Part shown: piece by piece, positions 1-8,300 of the stretch | Layout of the letters: each line of letters opens with the position of its first letter | Numbering within the stretch: the stretch's first letter is position 1 | From: Candidatus Poseidoniaceae archaeon | GTDB taxonomy: Archaea > Thermoplasmatota > Poseidoniia > Poseidoniales > Poseidoniaceae | Assembly (NCBI GenBank): GCA_022451835.1 | Contig: JAKUNX010000018.1 | Span: 1 to 20,686 of the forward strand | DNA length: 20,686 nucleotides | Reading direction: 5' to 3' | Notes under the pieces: generated by a model | What the model was told of the DNA's origin: nothing | Database searches by the model: none | The model's input: only the letters and a program-made list of their open reading frames with translations | Made by a program: the position numbers and the translations under genes

Positions 1-140
1 CTACTGGCCTTCCAGAAGGTTGGACTATGGAGCAATGGCAGTATTATGGCGCACAATATCTTGCTGACAATCAGCCCCAGCGGTACAAAGTCAACCAACA
101 ATTACAGATACTACAACTCAATCAGCAAGTAATTCTCTGA
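1..140 (+). CDS. C-terminal end of an unidentified protein (cut by the left edge)
   Basis: Reading from base 3, one open frame runs without interruption from the window edge to a TGA at 138-140, giving 45 residues. It begins TGLPEGWTMEQWQYYGAQYL and continues into a Gln/Asn-rich end. The Gly-Trp-Thr-Met-Glu-Gln-Trp core followed by a Tyr-Tyr-Gly segment is, from memory, a recurrent C-terminal tail on otherwise unrelated Marine Group II membrane and secreted proteins, often behind a proline-rich linker. I cannot confirm that here. The body of the protein lies outside the window, so its function is unknown. The 32-38 bases between its stop and sepF carry an AT-rich box, so the two genes may be separate transcription units. 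Confidence 0.6.
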   Translation, partial: TGLPEGWTMEQWQYYGAQYLADNQPQRYKVNQQLQILQLNQQVIL

Positions 141-142
141 AT

Positions 143-152
143 GATATTTTAG
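143..152 (+). promoter_or_regulatory. Possible TATA box for sepF
   Basis: The sequence GATATTTTAG lies in the short gap before sepF, centred about 26 bases before the GTG at 173 and about 32 before the ATG at 179. That is the spacing expected for an archaeal TATA element driving a leaderless or nearly leaderless transcript. No Shine-Dalgarno is seen before either start. The call rests on position and base composition only. Confidence 0.3.
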
Positions 153-178
153 ATGACTTAGACTTATGATGTGTGATT

Positions 179-763
179 ATGCCTAGTTTGTGGAGTTTCT
201 TTGGTTTACCCGATCCTGATGGCCCAGAAAAACCTGCTAATTCAGCCACTAAACCTGTTGTTAAAGAGCCTGAGTCTAATGAAAATAATGCTTTATCTCA
301 ATCGACTCTAAACAATGAGCAACCAGCAACTGTTCAAGAGCCTCTAGATAAATTACCAAAAATGGATGTGAGACAAAATCGTGTACCAATCCCACCAAAC
401 TGGCAAGGTCCGGTAACTGCTGATGGGGAGCCATTTCATGATTTAGGAGTACAAAATCAAGCTAGACGTTCATTTCCTTCAAGAGCATTGCGTTATATTT
501 CTCCCGATGAAATGAAACGTATACCAACTAGAGGAATTGCTCAGAGAATCGCTAATGGTGACACTGTAATTGTTGATTTAAGGGAACTTGTTCATATGGA
601 TTCGCATCAAAATGCTTGTCGCAGAGATTTGAAGATGATGACTGATGAAGTCGGAGTAGGAGTATTTTCTCTTGACCAAGAAGATAAGTTATTGATGATT
701 CCTGGTACTGATGTAATTGTTGATGTTGGCAACTATAGTTTGGGAATAAATCCTTTGATGTGA
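179..763 (+). CDS. sepF: Archaeal SepF-like cell division protein (FtsZ membrane anchor)
   Basis: Archaeal SepF binds FtsZ and tethers it to the membrane through an N-terminal amphipathic helix. This 194-residue protein has the matching layout. A short amphipathic start (MPSLWSFFGL) is followed by about 90 low-complexity, Pro/Glu/Asn-rich residues. A C-terminal SepF/DUF552-type domain then spans about residues 102-183. The domain shows the family pattern: NGDTVIVDLRELV (first strand), a helix with DLKMMTDEVGVGVFSL, then DKLLMIPGTDVIVD. Its length is typical for archaeal SepF with a long linker. I chose the ATG at 179; a GTG at 173 in the same frame adds two residues. Marine Group II archaea are known to use FtsZ-based division. 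The Maf gene nearby is on the other strand, so shared control is not implied. Confidence 0.78.
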   Translation: MPSLWSFFGLPDPDGPEKPANSATKPVVKEPESNENNALSQSTLNNEQPATVQEPLDKLPKMDVRQNRVPIPPNWQGPVTADGEPFHDLGVQNQARRSFPSRALRYISPDEMKRIPTRGIAQRIANGDTVIVDLRELVHMDSHQNACRRDLKMMTDEVGVGVFSLDQEDKLLMIPGTDVIVDVGNYSLGINPLM

Positions 764-784
764 TTTGTTATTTTGTCGGAACTT

Positions 785-795
785 TGCTTAAAAGG
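785..795 (+). promoter_or_regulatory. Possible TATA box for the polytopic membrane protein
   Basis: TGCTTAAAAGG lies about 26 bases before the GTG at 816, with no Shine-Dalgarno in between. ATGs at 803 and 814 open other frames that end quickly. The spacing therefore supports the GTG at 816 as a leaderless start. This is positional evidence only. Confidence 0.3.
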
Positions 796-815
796 GGCGT
801 TAATGTCGACTAAAT

Positions 816-2105
816 GTGGCCGGACGATTTAAAGTTCCTTTCTCGGGATTGAGTGGTTCTTACATACCACATTTCACATCATCAATGATAATGATAATTC
901 CATTTATGTTAACGGTAACTTGGCTATCTGCTACCGAATCAGATTATTCATTCCAACAAGAAAATTACCGCTTGGAAATTGCTTTTGTCTTAACTGCATT
1001 GATTTCACTTGGTTGGCTAATGTCAATGGTTGTTGGAATGGTGTTTGATTTATTCCCGATTACACACGATAGTCAAGCGTTTAATCACACACATTCAAAC
1101 CAATATTTAGTAATCAACTTTATTGGTCAAGCATTAATAATGGGGGGAGTTTTTTCTAATAATCTTAGCACAATGTTTGAAATGGTTACTATTGGATTAG
1201 TTTTACTATGTTGGGGGTTAATTTCAATTGCCTGGCCGAGTTGGAAACTTCATTTAGATTCTAAAGAAAACCAAAGAAATTGTGGAAATATAGCACTTTT
1301 ACCTGCTTTAATGATCCCTGTATCTGCTTTAGTAATCCTAGGATGTTGGATTTTCCGTCAAGAAACCGGGTTATTGGAGTTTGGTTTCTCTTTCAATGTT
1401 GTAGTTATGATGGGAACAATATCTCTTACCTTAATTCTCGCTCATTTCAATCGACGCCTTTCATGGAATTTAGTGAAATTTACAGATTTTCGTCCAGTAG
1501 TTGCAGTCTATCTTGTTTTAGCATTAGTTCATTGCTTCTCAGTATTATTATATGAACGTGGACAAGTTACAGAAAATATTGTCAATTTCAGTCAATCTTT
1601 ACCATTTTTATGGGCTTTTATCTCTACAAGACCAATCAAAATGCTTCAAAATACGATTGGAAAAAACCGTAAACCACATTCTCCATTGATAGGTCAAGGC
1701 CAAATGTATTTTTTGATTGTAGCAATCATGTCGATTATTCCAGACTTTGATGAAGGAAAGTTCATCAATATATCATATGTTACTCTAATATTCTCCAACG
1801 TAATGTTATCGATATGGGGTTCGGGAATTTACCTGCATAAAGATCATCTTCACCAATCTATACACAGCCGTTCAAATTTATACATAATGCTAATTTTCAA
1901 TTTTATTGGAGTTTTATCATTATTCATGATTGGTTTCCGCATCAACATATTAGGTGATAATTCCGACTTAGTTTATTTCGTAATGAGAAATTTCGCACTA
2001 ACTTCGATGATGGTTTACATGGTAGTAATTCTATTCAAGGACTTGGTATTATCTTTTGATACCTGGCACAGAATACCCATGCATCACGAGCGCTATGTTT
2101 CATAG
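816..2105 (+). CDS. Polytopic membrane protein, about 12 helices, unknown function
   Basis: The 429-residue product is almost entirely hydrophobic, with about 12 predicted membrane segments (for example residues 22-38, 56-80, 97-115, 120-140, 160-181, 190-211 and 225-247, then five more to the C-terminus) and no large soluble domain. I do not recognise the family with confidence. One stretch, SLGWLMSMVVGMVFDLFP followed by a His-rich loop (ITHDSQAFNHTHSNQ) and another helix, resembles the repeated helix-Pro/His pattern of 12-helix NnrS and heme-copper-oxidase-subunit-I-like proteins. The usual heme-binding histidines at the helix starts are not obvious, so this is only a hint. The start is a GTG. 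The gene lies 52 bases after sepF and overlaps the maf gene tail to tail by 13 bases. Confidence 0.7.
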   Translation: MAGRFKVPFSGLSGSYIPHFTSSMIMIIPFMLTVTWLSATESDYSFQQENYRLEIAFVLTALISLGWLMSMVVGMVFDLFPITHDSQAFNHTHSNQYLVINFIGQALIMGGVFSNNLSTMFEMVTIGLVLLCWGLISIAWPSWKLHLDSKENQRNCGNIALLPALMIPVSALVILGCWIFRQETGLLEFGFSFNVVVMMGTISLTLILAHFNRRLSWNLVKFTDFRPVVAVYLVLALVHCFSVLLYERGQVTENIVNFSQSLPFLWAFISTRPIKMLQNTIGKNRKPHSPLIGQGQMYFLIVAIMSIIPDFDEGKFINISYVTLIFSNVMLSIWGSGIYLHKDHLHQSIHSRSNLYIMLIFNFIGVLSLFMIGFRINILGDNSDLVYFVMRNFALTSMMVYMVVILFKDLVLSFDTWHRIPMHHERYVS

Positions 2106-2665
2106 TCACTCAATTCTACCAGTCGCTCCATTGCATCTCCTGCAATACCCAACACAGTTGCTTCATCACCTTCAACAAGTTTTGCGAACTTACCCATATC
2201 GCCAGCAAAATCATACGAACCTGCTTTACCAACCCATGACTCATTTAGTACTAATTCTACTAATACTTCATCAGTTAAATTATCAAATTCAACAATTGCC
2301 TGATTCAAATGAAATTCCCATCTAGCTTCAAACAAAAGTCCTGTAGCGGTCCAAACCCGATGTCTACGGCCTGATAATCTGTGCAGCATAGCAGCAGCTT
2401 CAATTGCATCGTTGGCTTTACCCATTGCAAGAGTATCAACGTCAGGATCTTGAAGCATCGTATCACTAACGATTACCAAATCATAACCATTGTCAGTATC
2501 TATTGCCGCCGCTTTCTTTTGACATATTTCCAAAACCTGTCCAGATACTTCTTTGGCAGAAGAAGTCTCATCAATTGAATTGATACCTCTGCAGTCTAAA
2601 TTAGAGAAAATTTGTCTCAACATTTCCGCCCTGCGGGTTGATTGAGATGCCAACCAAACTCTCAT
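2093..2665 (-). CDS. maf: Maf-family nucleoside triphosphate pyrophosphatase
   Basis: Maf proteins hydrolyse non-canonical or modified nucleoside triphosphates (dTTP/UTP or m7GTP types) to the monophosphate plus pyrophosphate, acting in the cytosol as house-cleaning enzymes. The family motifs appear in order: LASQSTRRAEMLRQ at the N-terminus (phosphate-binding, usually S-x-R-R), VIVSDTML with the catalytic Asp, LSGRRHRVWTATGL, and the late WVGKAGSYDFAG motif followed by KLVEGDEATVLGI. At 190 residues from the ATG at 2665 it has normal length. A longer frame would need a TTG start at 2695 and adds 10 residues that do not fit the family. The subclass cannot be assigned by eye. The gene is divergent from the KaiC-like gene across 71 bases and overlaps the upstream membrane-protein gene at its 3' end. 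Confidence 0.9.
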   Translation of the reverse strand: MRVWLASQSTRRAEMLRQIFSNLDCRGINSIDETSSAKEVSGQVLEICQKKAAAIDTDNGYDLVIVSDTMLQDPDVDTLAMGKANDAIEAAAMLHRLSGRRHRVWTATGLLFEARWEFHLNQAIVEFDNLTDEVLVELVLNESWVGKAGSYDFAGDMGKFAKLVEGDEATVLGIAGDAMERLVELSDYET

Positions 2666-2736
2666 CAAAATAAAATAAATACCCCAATCAATCAACCTTA
2701 CTATTTGACTTATCAGTTTTTAGACATATTCAAGTG

Positions 2737-3486
2737 ATGGATGACATTCCGATAAACGGTGGCAGCATGTCTGAACTAGATAGAATCCCAACCCACATCG
2801 AAGGATTAGATGAAAATATGCAAGGTGGTATACCTCAGGGCCACATTTGTTTAGTTGCAGGAGCATCTGGTGCAATGAAGTCAAGTTTGACATTCTCAAT
2901 GCTCTATAACGCCGTATTATATGGAGAAACAAGTGGAATTTATATTACTCTTGAACAAGGTAAAGAATCACTTAGAGCACATATGAGCAATATGGGTATG
3001 AATGTTGATGACCCAAGAGTTAGAAATCGTATTGCAATTATCGACTTGGTAGATTTGCGTGTTCAATTGGATGAACAAGGCATGAGTAATAGAGTTGATT
3101 GGATGGGACAATTGATTAAACAACTCACATCTTATCGCCAATCAATTGGGTTTGAATTATTGGTTTTTGACTCTCTTGGAGCGTTTTTCACTCTTACAAA
3201 AATGGAAAATCCGCGTGATGAAATCTTTAGATTATTCGAAGCTGCAAGAAGACTTGATCTGACCTCTTTCTTTATCTGTGAAATGACTGGAGAAGAGCAT
3301 AAACAATTCGGTGAGTACGGAATTGAAGATTATCTCTCCGATGGAGTAATACACTTAGTTATGGAGCGTTCTGCAGATGAAGTTAACAGAAAATTAAGCG
3401 TCATAAAAATGCGTCATACCAATCATATGTTGGGTTACAAACCGTTCAAGTGGAAAGTTGAAGAACAACGATTCACTGTATTGTGA
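2737..3486 (+). CDS. KaiC-like RecA-superfamily ATPase, single domain
   Basis: This is a cytosolic 249-residue protein with one KaiC/RadA-type ATPase domain. It opens with RIPTHIEGLDENMQGGIPQG, the usual KaiC lead-in. The Walker A loop is GASGAMKSS, with Met in place of the usual Gly before the Lys. The strand YITLEQG carries the catalytic Glu position. Walker B is LLVFDSLGAF, and the C-terminal KMRHTNH corresponds to the KaiC KMRxxxH arginine-finger strand. Single-domain KaiC homologues are common in archaea and serve in signalling, motility (ArlH) or unknown roles. Nothing nearby points to an archaellum cluster, so the role is open. The ATG at 2737 is used; a GTG at 2734 would add one residue. 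The stop codon directly abuts that of glmS on the other strand. Confidence 0.85.
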   Translation: MDDIPINGGSMSELDRIPTHIEGLDENMQGGIPQGHICLVAGASGAMKSSLTFSMLYNAVLYGETSGIYITLEQGKESLRAHMSNMGMNVDDPRVRNRIAIIDLVDLRVQLDEQGMSNRVDWMGQLIKQLTSYRQSIGFELLVFDSLGAFFTLTKMENPRDEIFRLFEAARRLDLTSFFICEMTGEEHKQFGEYGIEDYLSDGVIHLVMERSADEVNRKLSVIKMRHTNHMLGYKPFKWKVEEQRFTVL

Positions 3487-5307
3487 TTATTCTACTGTTA
3501 CTGATTTAGCCAGATTTCTTGGCCTGTCAACATCACATCCAAGCGCTAGTGCTGTATGATATGAAATCAATTGTAGTGGTATCACTGATAAAATTGGAGA
3601 AAGGTAATTGTTTACTTTTGGAATAGCAATATTTACGTCACCTTCTTTAGAAATGTCATCTCCTTGTTCATGTATCAAGATGATTTTTGCACCTCGAGCT
3701 CGGCATTCATGTATTGCAGAAACTGACTTCGCCTTAACATGATCATTAGGAACAATGAAAATTACAGGGCTTCCTTCTTCAAGTAAGGCGATTGGGCCAT
3801 GTTTCATCTCTCCTGCAGGATATGCTAAGCAAGGTATGTATGCGACTTCCATCAACTTCAAAGCACCTTCTTTAGCAACCGGAGCAGAAATACCACGACC
3901 CAAGAAAAGCACACTTTTCGCATTCTTTACCAGTTCAACCGCCTCCATTATTGGCCCTTGGTTGGCAAGATATTCTTCAATCAAGTGAGGGATTTGTTGT
4001 AAGCCATTAATAATCTGCTTGCCTTTTTCTTTACTCAGTGAACGTGACCGCGCAACCTGTATCGAAAATATCGTTAGTGCTGCAACCATATTTGAGAAGG
4101 CTTTGGTAGATGCTACTGCTTGTTCGGGGCCAGAATGAATGTAAACTCCTTTGCCACACTGTCGGGCAATTGATGAACCAACAACATTAACGATACCATG
4201 AACTGAACCGCCTTTTAGTTGAATTTCTTTTAATGCAGAAAGCGTATCCGCTGTTTCACCTGATTGTGATACTGCAAAGTGTAAAGCGTTTGGATTTATG
4301 ACTGGTTCATTGGTTCTAAATTCGCTGGCAATATGAGCTACTGATGGTATTCTAGCCAGAGATTCGATCAGTAAACCACCAATTTCTGCTGCATGAAATG
4401 CTGTTCCGCAACCCAACAATCTAACATGAGGTAATTTAGACAATTCAAGTGGAGTTAATTTCAATCCACCTAATCTACCATTTCCTCTTATTCTGTCAAG
4501 CCTTCCATTGATACATTGTCGCAATGAATCTGGTTGTTCATAAATTTCTTTCAACATATAATGCTCAAATTCTCCAAGTTCTGCTTCTTCCCATTCTTCC
4601 TCAAGTATGGTAATATCTGTATCAAAAGAATCACCATGTATATTGGACATTGTGATTTCATTTTGGGTCAAAGTTGCTATATCACCATCTTCCATGAATA
4701 CAACCTTTTGAGTGTGGGTCGCCAAAGCATGAGGATCGCTTGAAACAAATACTTCACCTTCACCTTGACCGATAATCAAAGGTGAGCCATTTCTAGCACA
4801 CATTATGACATCATGTTCAAGAAAAATTGCGCATAAGCCCCACGTTCCAACCAACTTCCTTAATGTTCTTCTTAATGCATCAGTTGGGGAATTATCCCTA
4901 CCTAATTCATATTCTAAAATATGAGATATGACTTCTGAATCAGTCTCACTATTGAATTCAACACCCTTCTTTTTCAACAAAGTTCTCAGGGTTCTAGAGT
5001 TTTCAATAATCCCATTATGCACAATCACAACTTTACCATGCTCTGACAAATGAGGATGAGCATTGGGGTCGGTAACTCCGCCGTGAGTTGCCCATCTAGT
5101 ATGAGCAATCCCTAGATTGCCGTGTAGGTTCTTAGGTAGAATCGATTGTAATTCGACAACTTTGCCTGTTTTTTTGTAAATACTAAAGTCGCCATTCTTT
5201 AATGCGATACCTGAGGAATCATAGCCACGATATTCTAACCGCCGCAACCCTTCCAAGAGAATAGGAGCAGCCTGTTTGGGTCCCATGTAGCCAAAAATAC
5301 CACACAT
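3487..5307 (-). CDS. glmS: Glutamine--fructose-6-phosphate aminotransferase (isomerizing)
   Basis: GlmS makes glucosamine-6-phosphate from fructose-6-phosphate and glutamine, the entry step to UDP-GlcNAc. The 606-residue protein is full length and standard. It has an N-terminal Ntn amidotransferase domain with the nucleophilic Cys2 (MCGIFGYMG), LEYRGYDSSGIAL, HTRWATHG, HNGIIEN and ETDSE. Two SIS sugar-isomerase domains follow, with SQSGETADT, ASTKAFSN, GRGISAPVAKEGALKLMEVAY and AGEMKHGPIAL. It ends in the canonical NLAKSVTVE. The start lies 8 bases downstream of the stop of the giant protease gene and has a good Shine-Dalgarno (AGGTG, 5-base spacer) that overlaps that stop codon, so it is probably translated from the same mRNA. 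It could feed protein N-glycosylation and other amino-sugar pathways. Confidence 0.97.
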   Translation of the reverse strand: MCGIFGYMGPKQAAPILLEGLRRLEYRGYDSSGIALKNGDFSIYKKTGKVVELQSILPKNLHGNLGIAHTRWATHGGVTDPNAHPHLSEHGKVVIVHNGIIENSRTLRTLLKKKGVEFNSETDSEVISHILEYELGRDNSPTDALRRTLRKLVGTWGLCAIFLEHDVIMCARNGSPLIIGQGEGEVFVSSDPHALATHTQKVVFMEDGDIATLTQNEITMSNIHGDSFDTDITILEEEWEEAELGEFEHYMLKEIYEQPDSLRQCINGRLDRIRGNGRLGGLKLTPLELSKLPHVRLLGCGTAFHAAEIGGLLIESLARIPSVAHIASEFRTNEPVINPNALHFAVSQSGETADTLSALKEIQLKGGSVHGIVNVVGSSIARQCGKGVYIHSGPEQAVASTKAFSNMVAALTIFSIQVARSRSLSKEKGKQIINGLQQIPHLIEEYLANQGPIMEAVELVKNAKSVLFLGRGISAPVAKEGALKLMEVAYIPCLAYPAGEMKHGPIALLEEGSPVIFIVPNDHVKAKSVSAIHECRARGAKIILIHEQGDDISKEGDVNIAIPKVNNYLSPILSVIPLQLISYHTALALGCDVDRPRNLAKSVTVE

Positions 5308-5312
5308 AATTA

Positions 5313-5317
5313 CACCT
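5313..5317 (-). promoter_or_regulatory. Shine-Dalgarno for glmS overlapping the upstream stop
   Basis: On the minus strand AGGTG lies 5 bases before the glmS ATG, and its first bases form part of the TAG stop (5316-5318) of the protease gene. This arrangement suits reinitiation or coupled translation from a shared transcript and fixes the glmS start at 5307. Confidence 0.6.
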
Positions 5318-8300
5318 ACAATTCAACGACTGCGTCACAAATTGGACAGTTAACTTTGGTTAATCGTAAATCCTTGATTGTAAATTTAGCTGAACACTCT
5401 TGACAATGTGCTTCCTTTTGTGGGATTGGCATATTTGGCAATGGCATAGGTGGGAGTTCTGAGGCACTTGGAGGTGGTAATTCTGCTAAGTCTACAGGTT
5501 GCAGAGTGGCATCAATTGGAGGTAGTGTTGCTTGTGCAGGTTGTGGTACATTAGCAAGCATTTTTTCTGTAATCTCGACTAATTCACGCTGTTGTTTACG
5601 CTTCATTCGCCTCTCCAATCGTGAATTACCTTCCCCTGACTCCGCTTTAGCAGCTAAAGTTTGCTCGAGAGTTTCTTCTGGCTCATCGACTACCTCAAGT
5701 TTCGGCTCTACAATTGATTGAACCACTAATTCTTCAGCATCCATATTTATTGCCATATCCGGCTCATCATCCGACTCAATATCAACCATGATTTCGACAT
5801 CATCTTCGCTAGTTTCTATTACAGCAGATAAAATTAATTCTTCTGTTTCTCGGTTACTTCTTCTAAGTGATACCACTAGATACAAGAAAATTACCGATAT
5901 AACAAGTACCGTTAATGCCAGTATTATCGCCTTGGTGGTTGCATCACCTGGCAACGGTTCAAGCAATGTTTCAAGGAAGGTTTTCTCTTCTTGATCCAAT
6001 TGCTCATTCTCTAAAGAGACAATAGTCTTGAACGACATTGTACCGCTGCTTGAAGAGACCAAAATTATCGATTCTTCCTTGGTAGATGCATAACCTAGTG
6101 TAAACCCTTCAGCAATCAAATTAGATAAGGCGAATTCACTTTCCTCAACATCTAAAATTCCATATCGTGTCATTGGCCCATAAACATTTATTTCGTCATA
6201 AACTAGTGAGATTTTTTCTTCATATGACGACATTTCAAGATTTGTCACACCTGCTGCAATCATGTATTCTGGAGCATCTGCCGACCACAAATTGTCGGTT
6301 ATTACGTAAGCGATCTTAGACTCTCCTCCAAATCCTTCTACCCATGTTGCAGCAAGTACATCTCGGTCATTTTTCTGATAAACCTCTAACTGAGCATTAG
6401 AGGCGAAATCTCCAACAGAATATTGGAATGACCAAGATGGATTCCATTCTTTACCATGAGCATACATCAATCCGACGCGATCAATACCAGTTACATCATC
6501 TCGGATTTCTTGGTAAAGAATATGCATATTTTCCTCGCCAAGAGCAATTGCCAATGAGTCCCCTTGCGATGGTTTGATGTCAATGTTAGCCAAAATATAA
6601 CTAGAACTCCAAGAGCTTTGTATCAATGGAGTATCTGACATTAGTACGAAAATCGAAGTTATATCATTGTATGAGCCACCTGTTGCAATGTCACGATGAT
6701 ATCCTGCCAGAACTATTCTATCGCCTTTCTTAGCCATGTCTAGCCCCCAATATCTGCCTTCGGAGAGTTTTATTGCTTGCATGTGGGTTTGCTTTTCTGT
6801 AGTCTCTCCAGCACTAGTGATTGAAGTCATTGCAATATGGGATAGAAAATATCCTTGCTGACTTAGTACATTCTCAGTCCAAGCAGCATGAACTAATACG
6901 TCATCACGCAGGATAGCAGTTAATTCTCCAGCCCAAGAATCAGCCAACTTGACATCAGCAAGAGTCGCCCACGCACCAGATGATGATTCTGTCACAGTTC
7001 GCACATGCAATTCACCGTCAACAGTAGTGAACAGTAGTCCACTTTCTTCCATGCCAACGAAATCAATAACAGATTCACCAGATAGTAAATTCAATCTGAC
7101 TGGAGAGTCGATTCCAACTTCATTTACAACCACAGTGAATCGAAGTTCAGAGTATTCAGATTCTACACCATCACCAGACATGGTAACTCGGAAATCGGTT
7201 CCTCCAATTACAGAGAGATTTTCTGGTATAGCAAATCTTGCTTCATCATAGCCAGAGCTTGAATCGGAACCTGGAATTATGGTAATGTTATCTTGACCGA
7301 TTTCACTCCAGCCAATATCATCAACATCAGAATAAAGAGTCAATAACAATCCAGTAGCATCAGTTTGACCGAGATTATCAACTCTTACCACAATGGTATA
7401 TTCCTGACCCGGATTTGGAATTAGTGGAACTGTTTGATAAGCGCCTTGCATAAATCGTAATCTTGGCTCCACTGGTCGCTCTTCTACCTCGAAAGAGAAA
7501 CTGTAGGAATTATCTTCAGGATTTGGATCATCATAATTCATTGATGGATCAATCGACAAAGTAACTGTGTGAGTCCCTACTTCTGTTGCCCACCAGTAGA
7601 GGGTGATTTCTAATTCATCACCGTCATCCAAATTTGAAATGGTAATATCTGATGGATATACATCTGAGTCATCACCCGGGGCGTTGAGAGTAATGAATAC
7701 ATCATCTGCATCTAGGTCTCCAACATTTTCAATTGTGAATTTAACCGTTAATATTGAACCAGCTACCGCAGATTGAACGGGAAGTCCAACTTCATCTAGC
7801 ACTTCTACAACTCCGGTGAAGACGAAGTCGGGTGCAGCCGGCATATTGTCAACATCTATGGTTCGACGAATATCATCTGTTTTTACTTCCGACTCATTCA
7901 CCATTCTAAAGCTAAGTCGTGTTGAACCATCGGTTACGGTTGTAGAATCCCAATTGAATGACCAATCTTGGCTACCAACCTCCAAGGCAGGTAAGTCTAT
8001 GGCAAATTCCCATTGACCATTATCAACTTTGTATTCCATATAGTCATGTTGAATACCATCGACAGTACCACTGAATTCAACCATACCACTAACACTTTCA
8101 CCAACGTTTGGACTGGCAATTGTGACTTTCATTCTTGCAAGGTTTATCACTCTAAAATCAATATTTGATTCAGCTTCGTTGACAGTATCATATAACTTGA
8201 CGCTTATGATAACATACTCTTCATCTGCTTGAATCCAATCCTCTAATACATTGACATTAAGTCTCCAGTCATCTATCTCGCCACCAGCAATTGTCCATGG

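Noticed and set aside
2666..2695. N-terminal extension of Maf from a TTG at 2695
   Set aside because: It adds 10 residues before the conserved N-terminal strand. The ATG at 2665 gives the standard family start.
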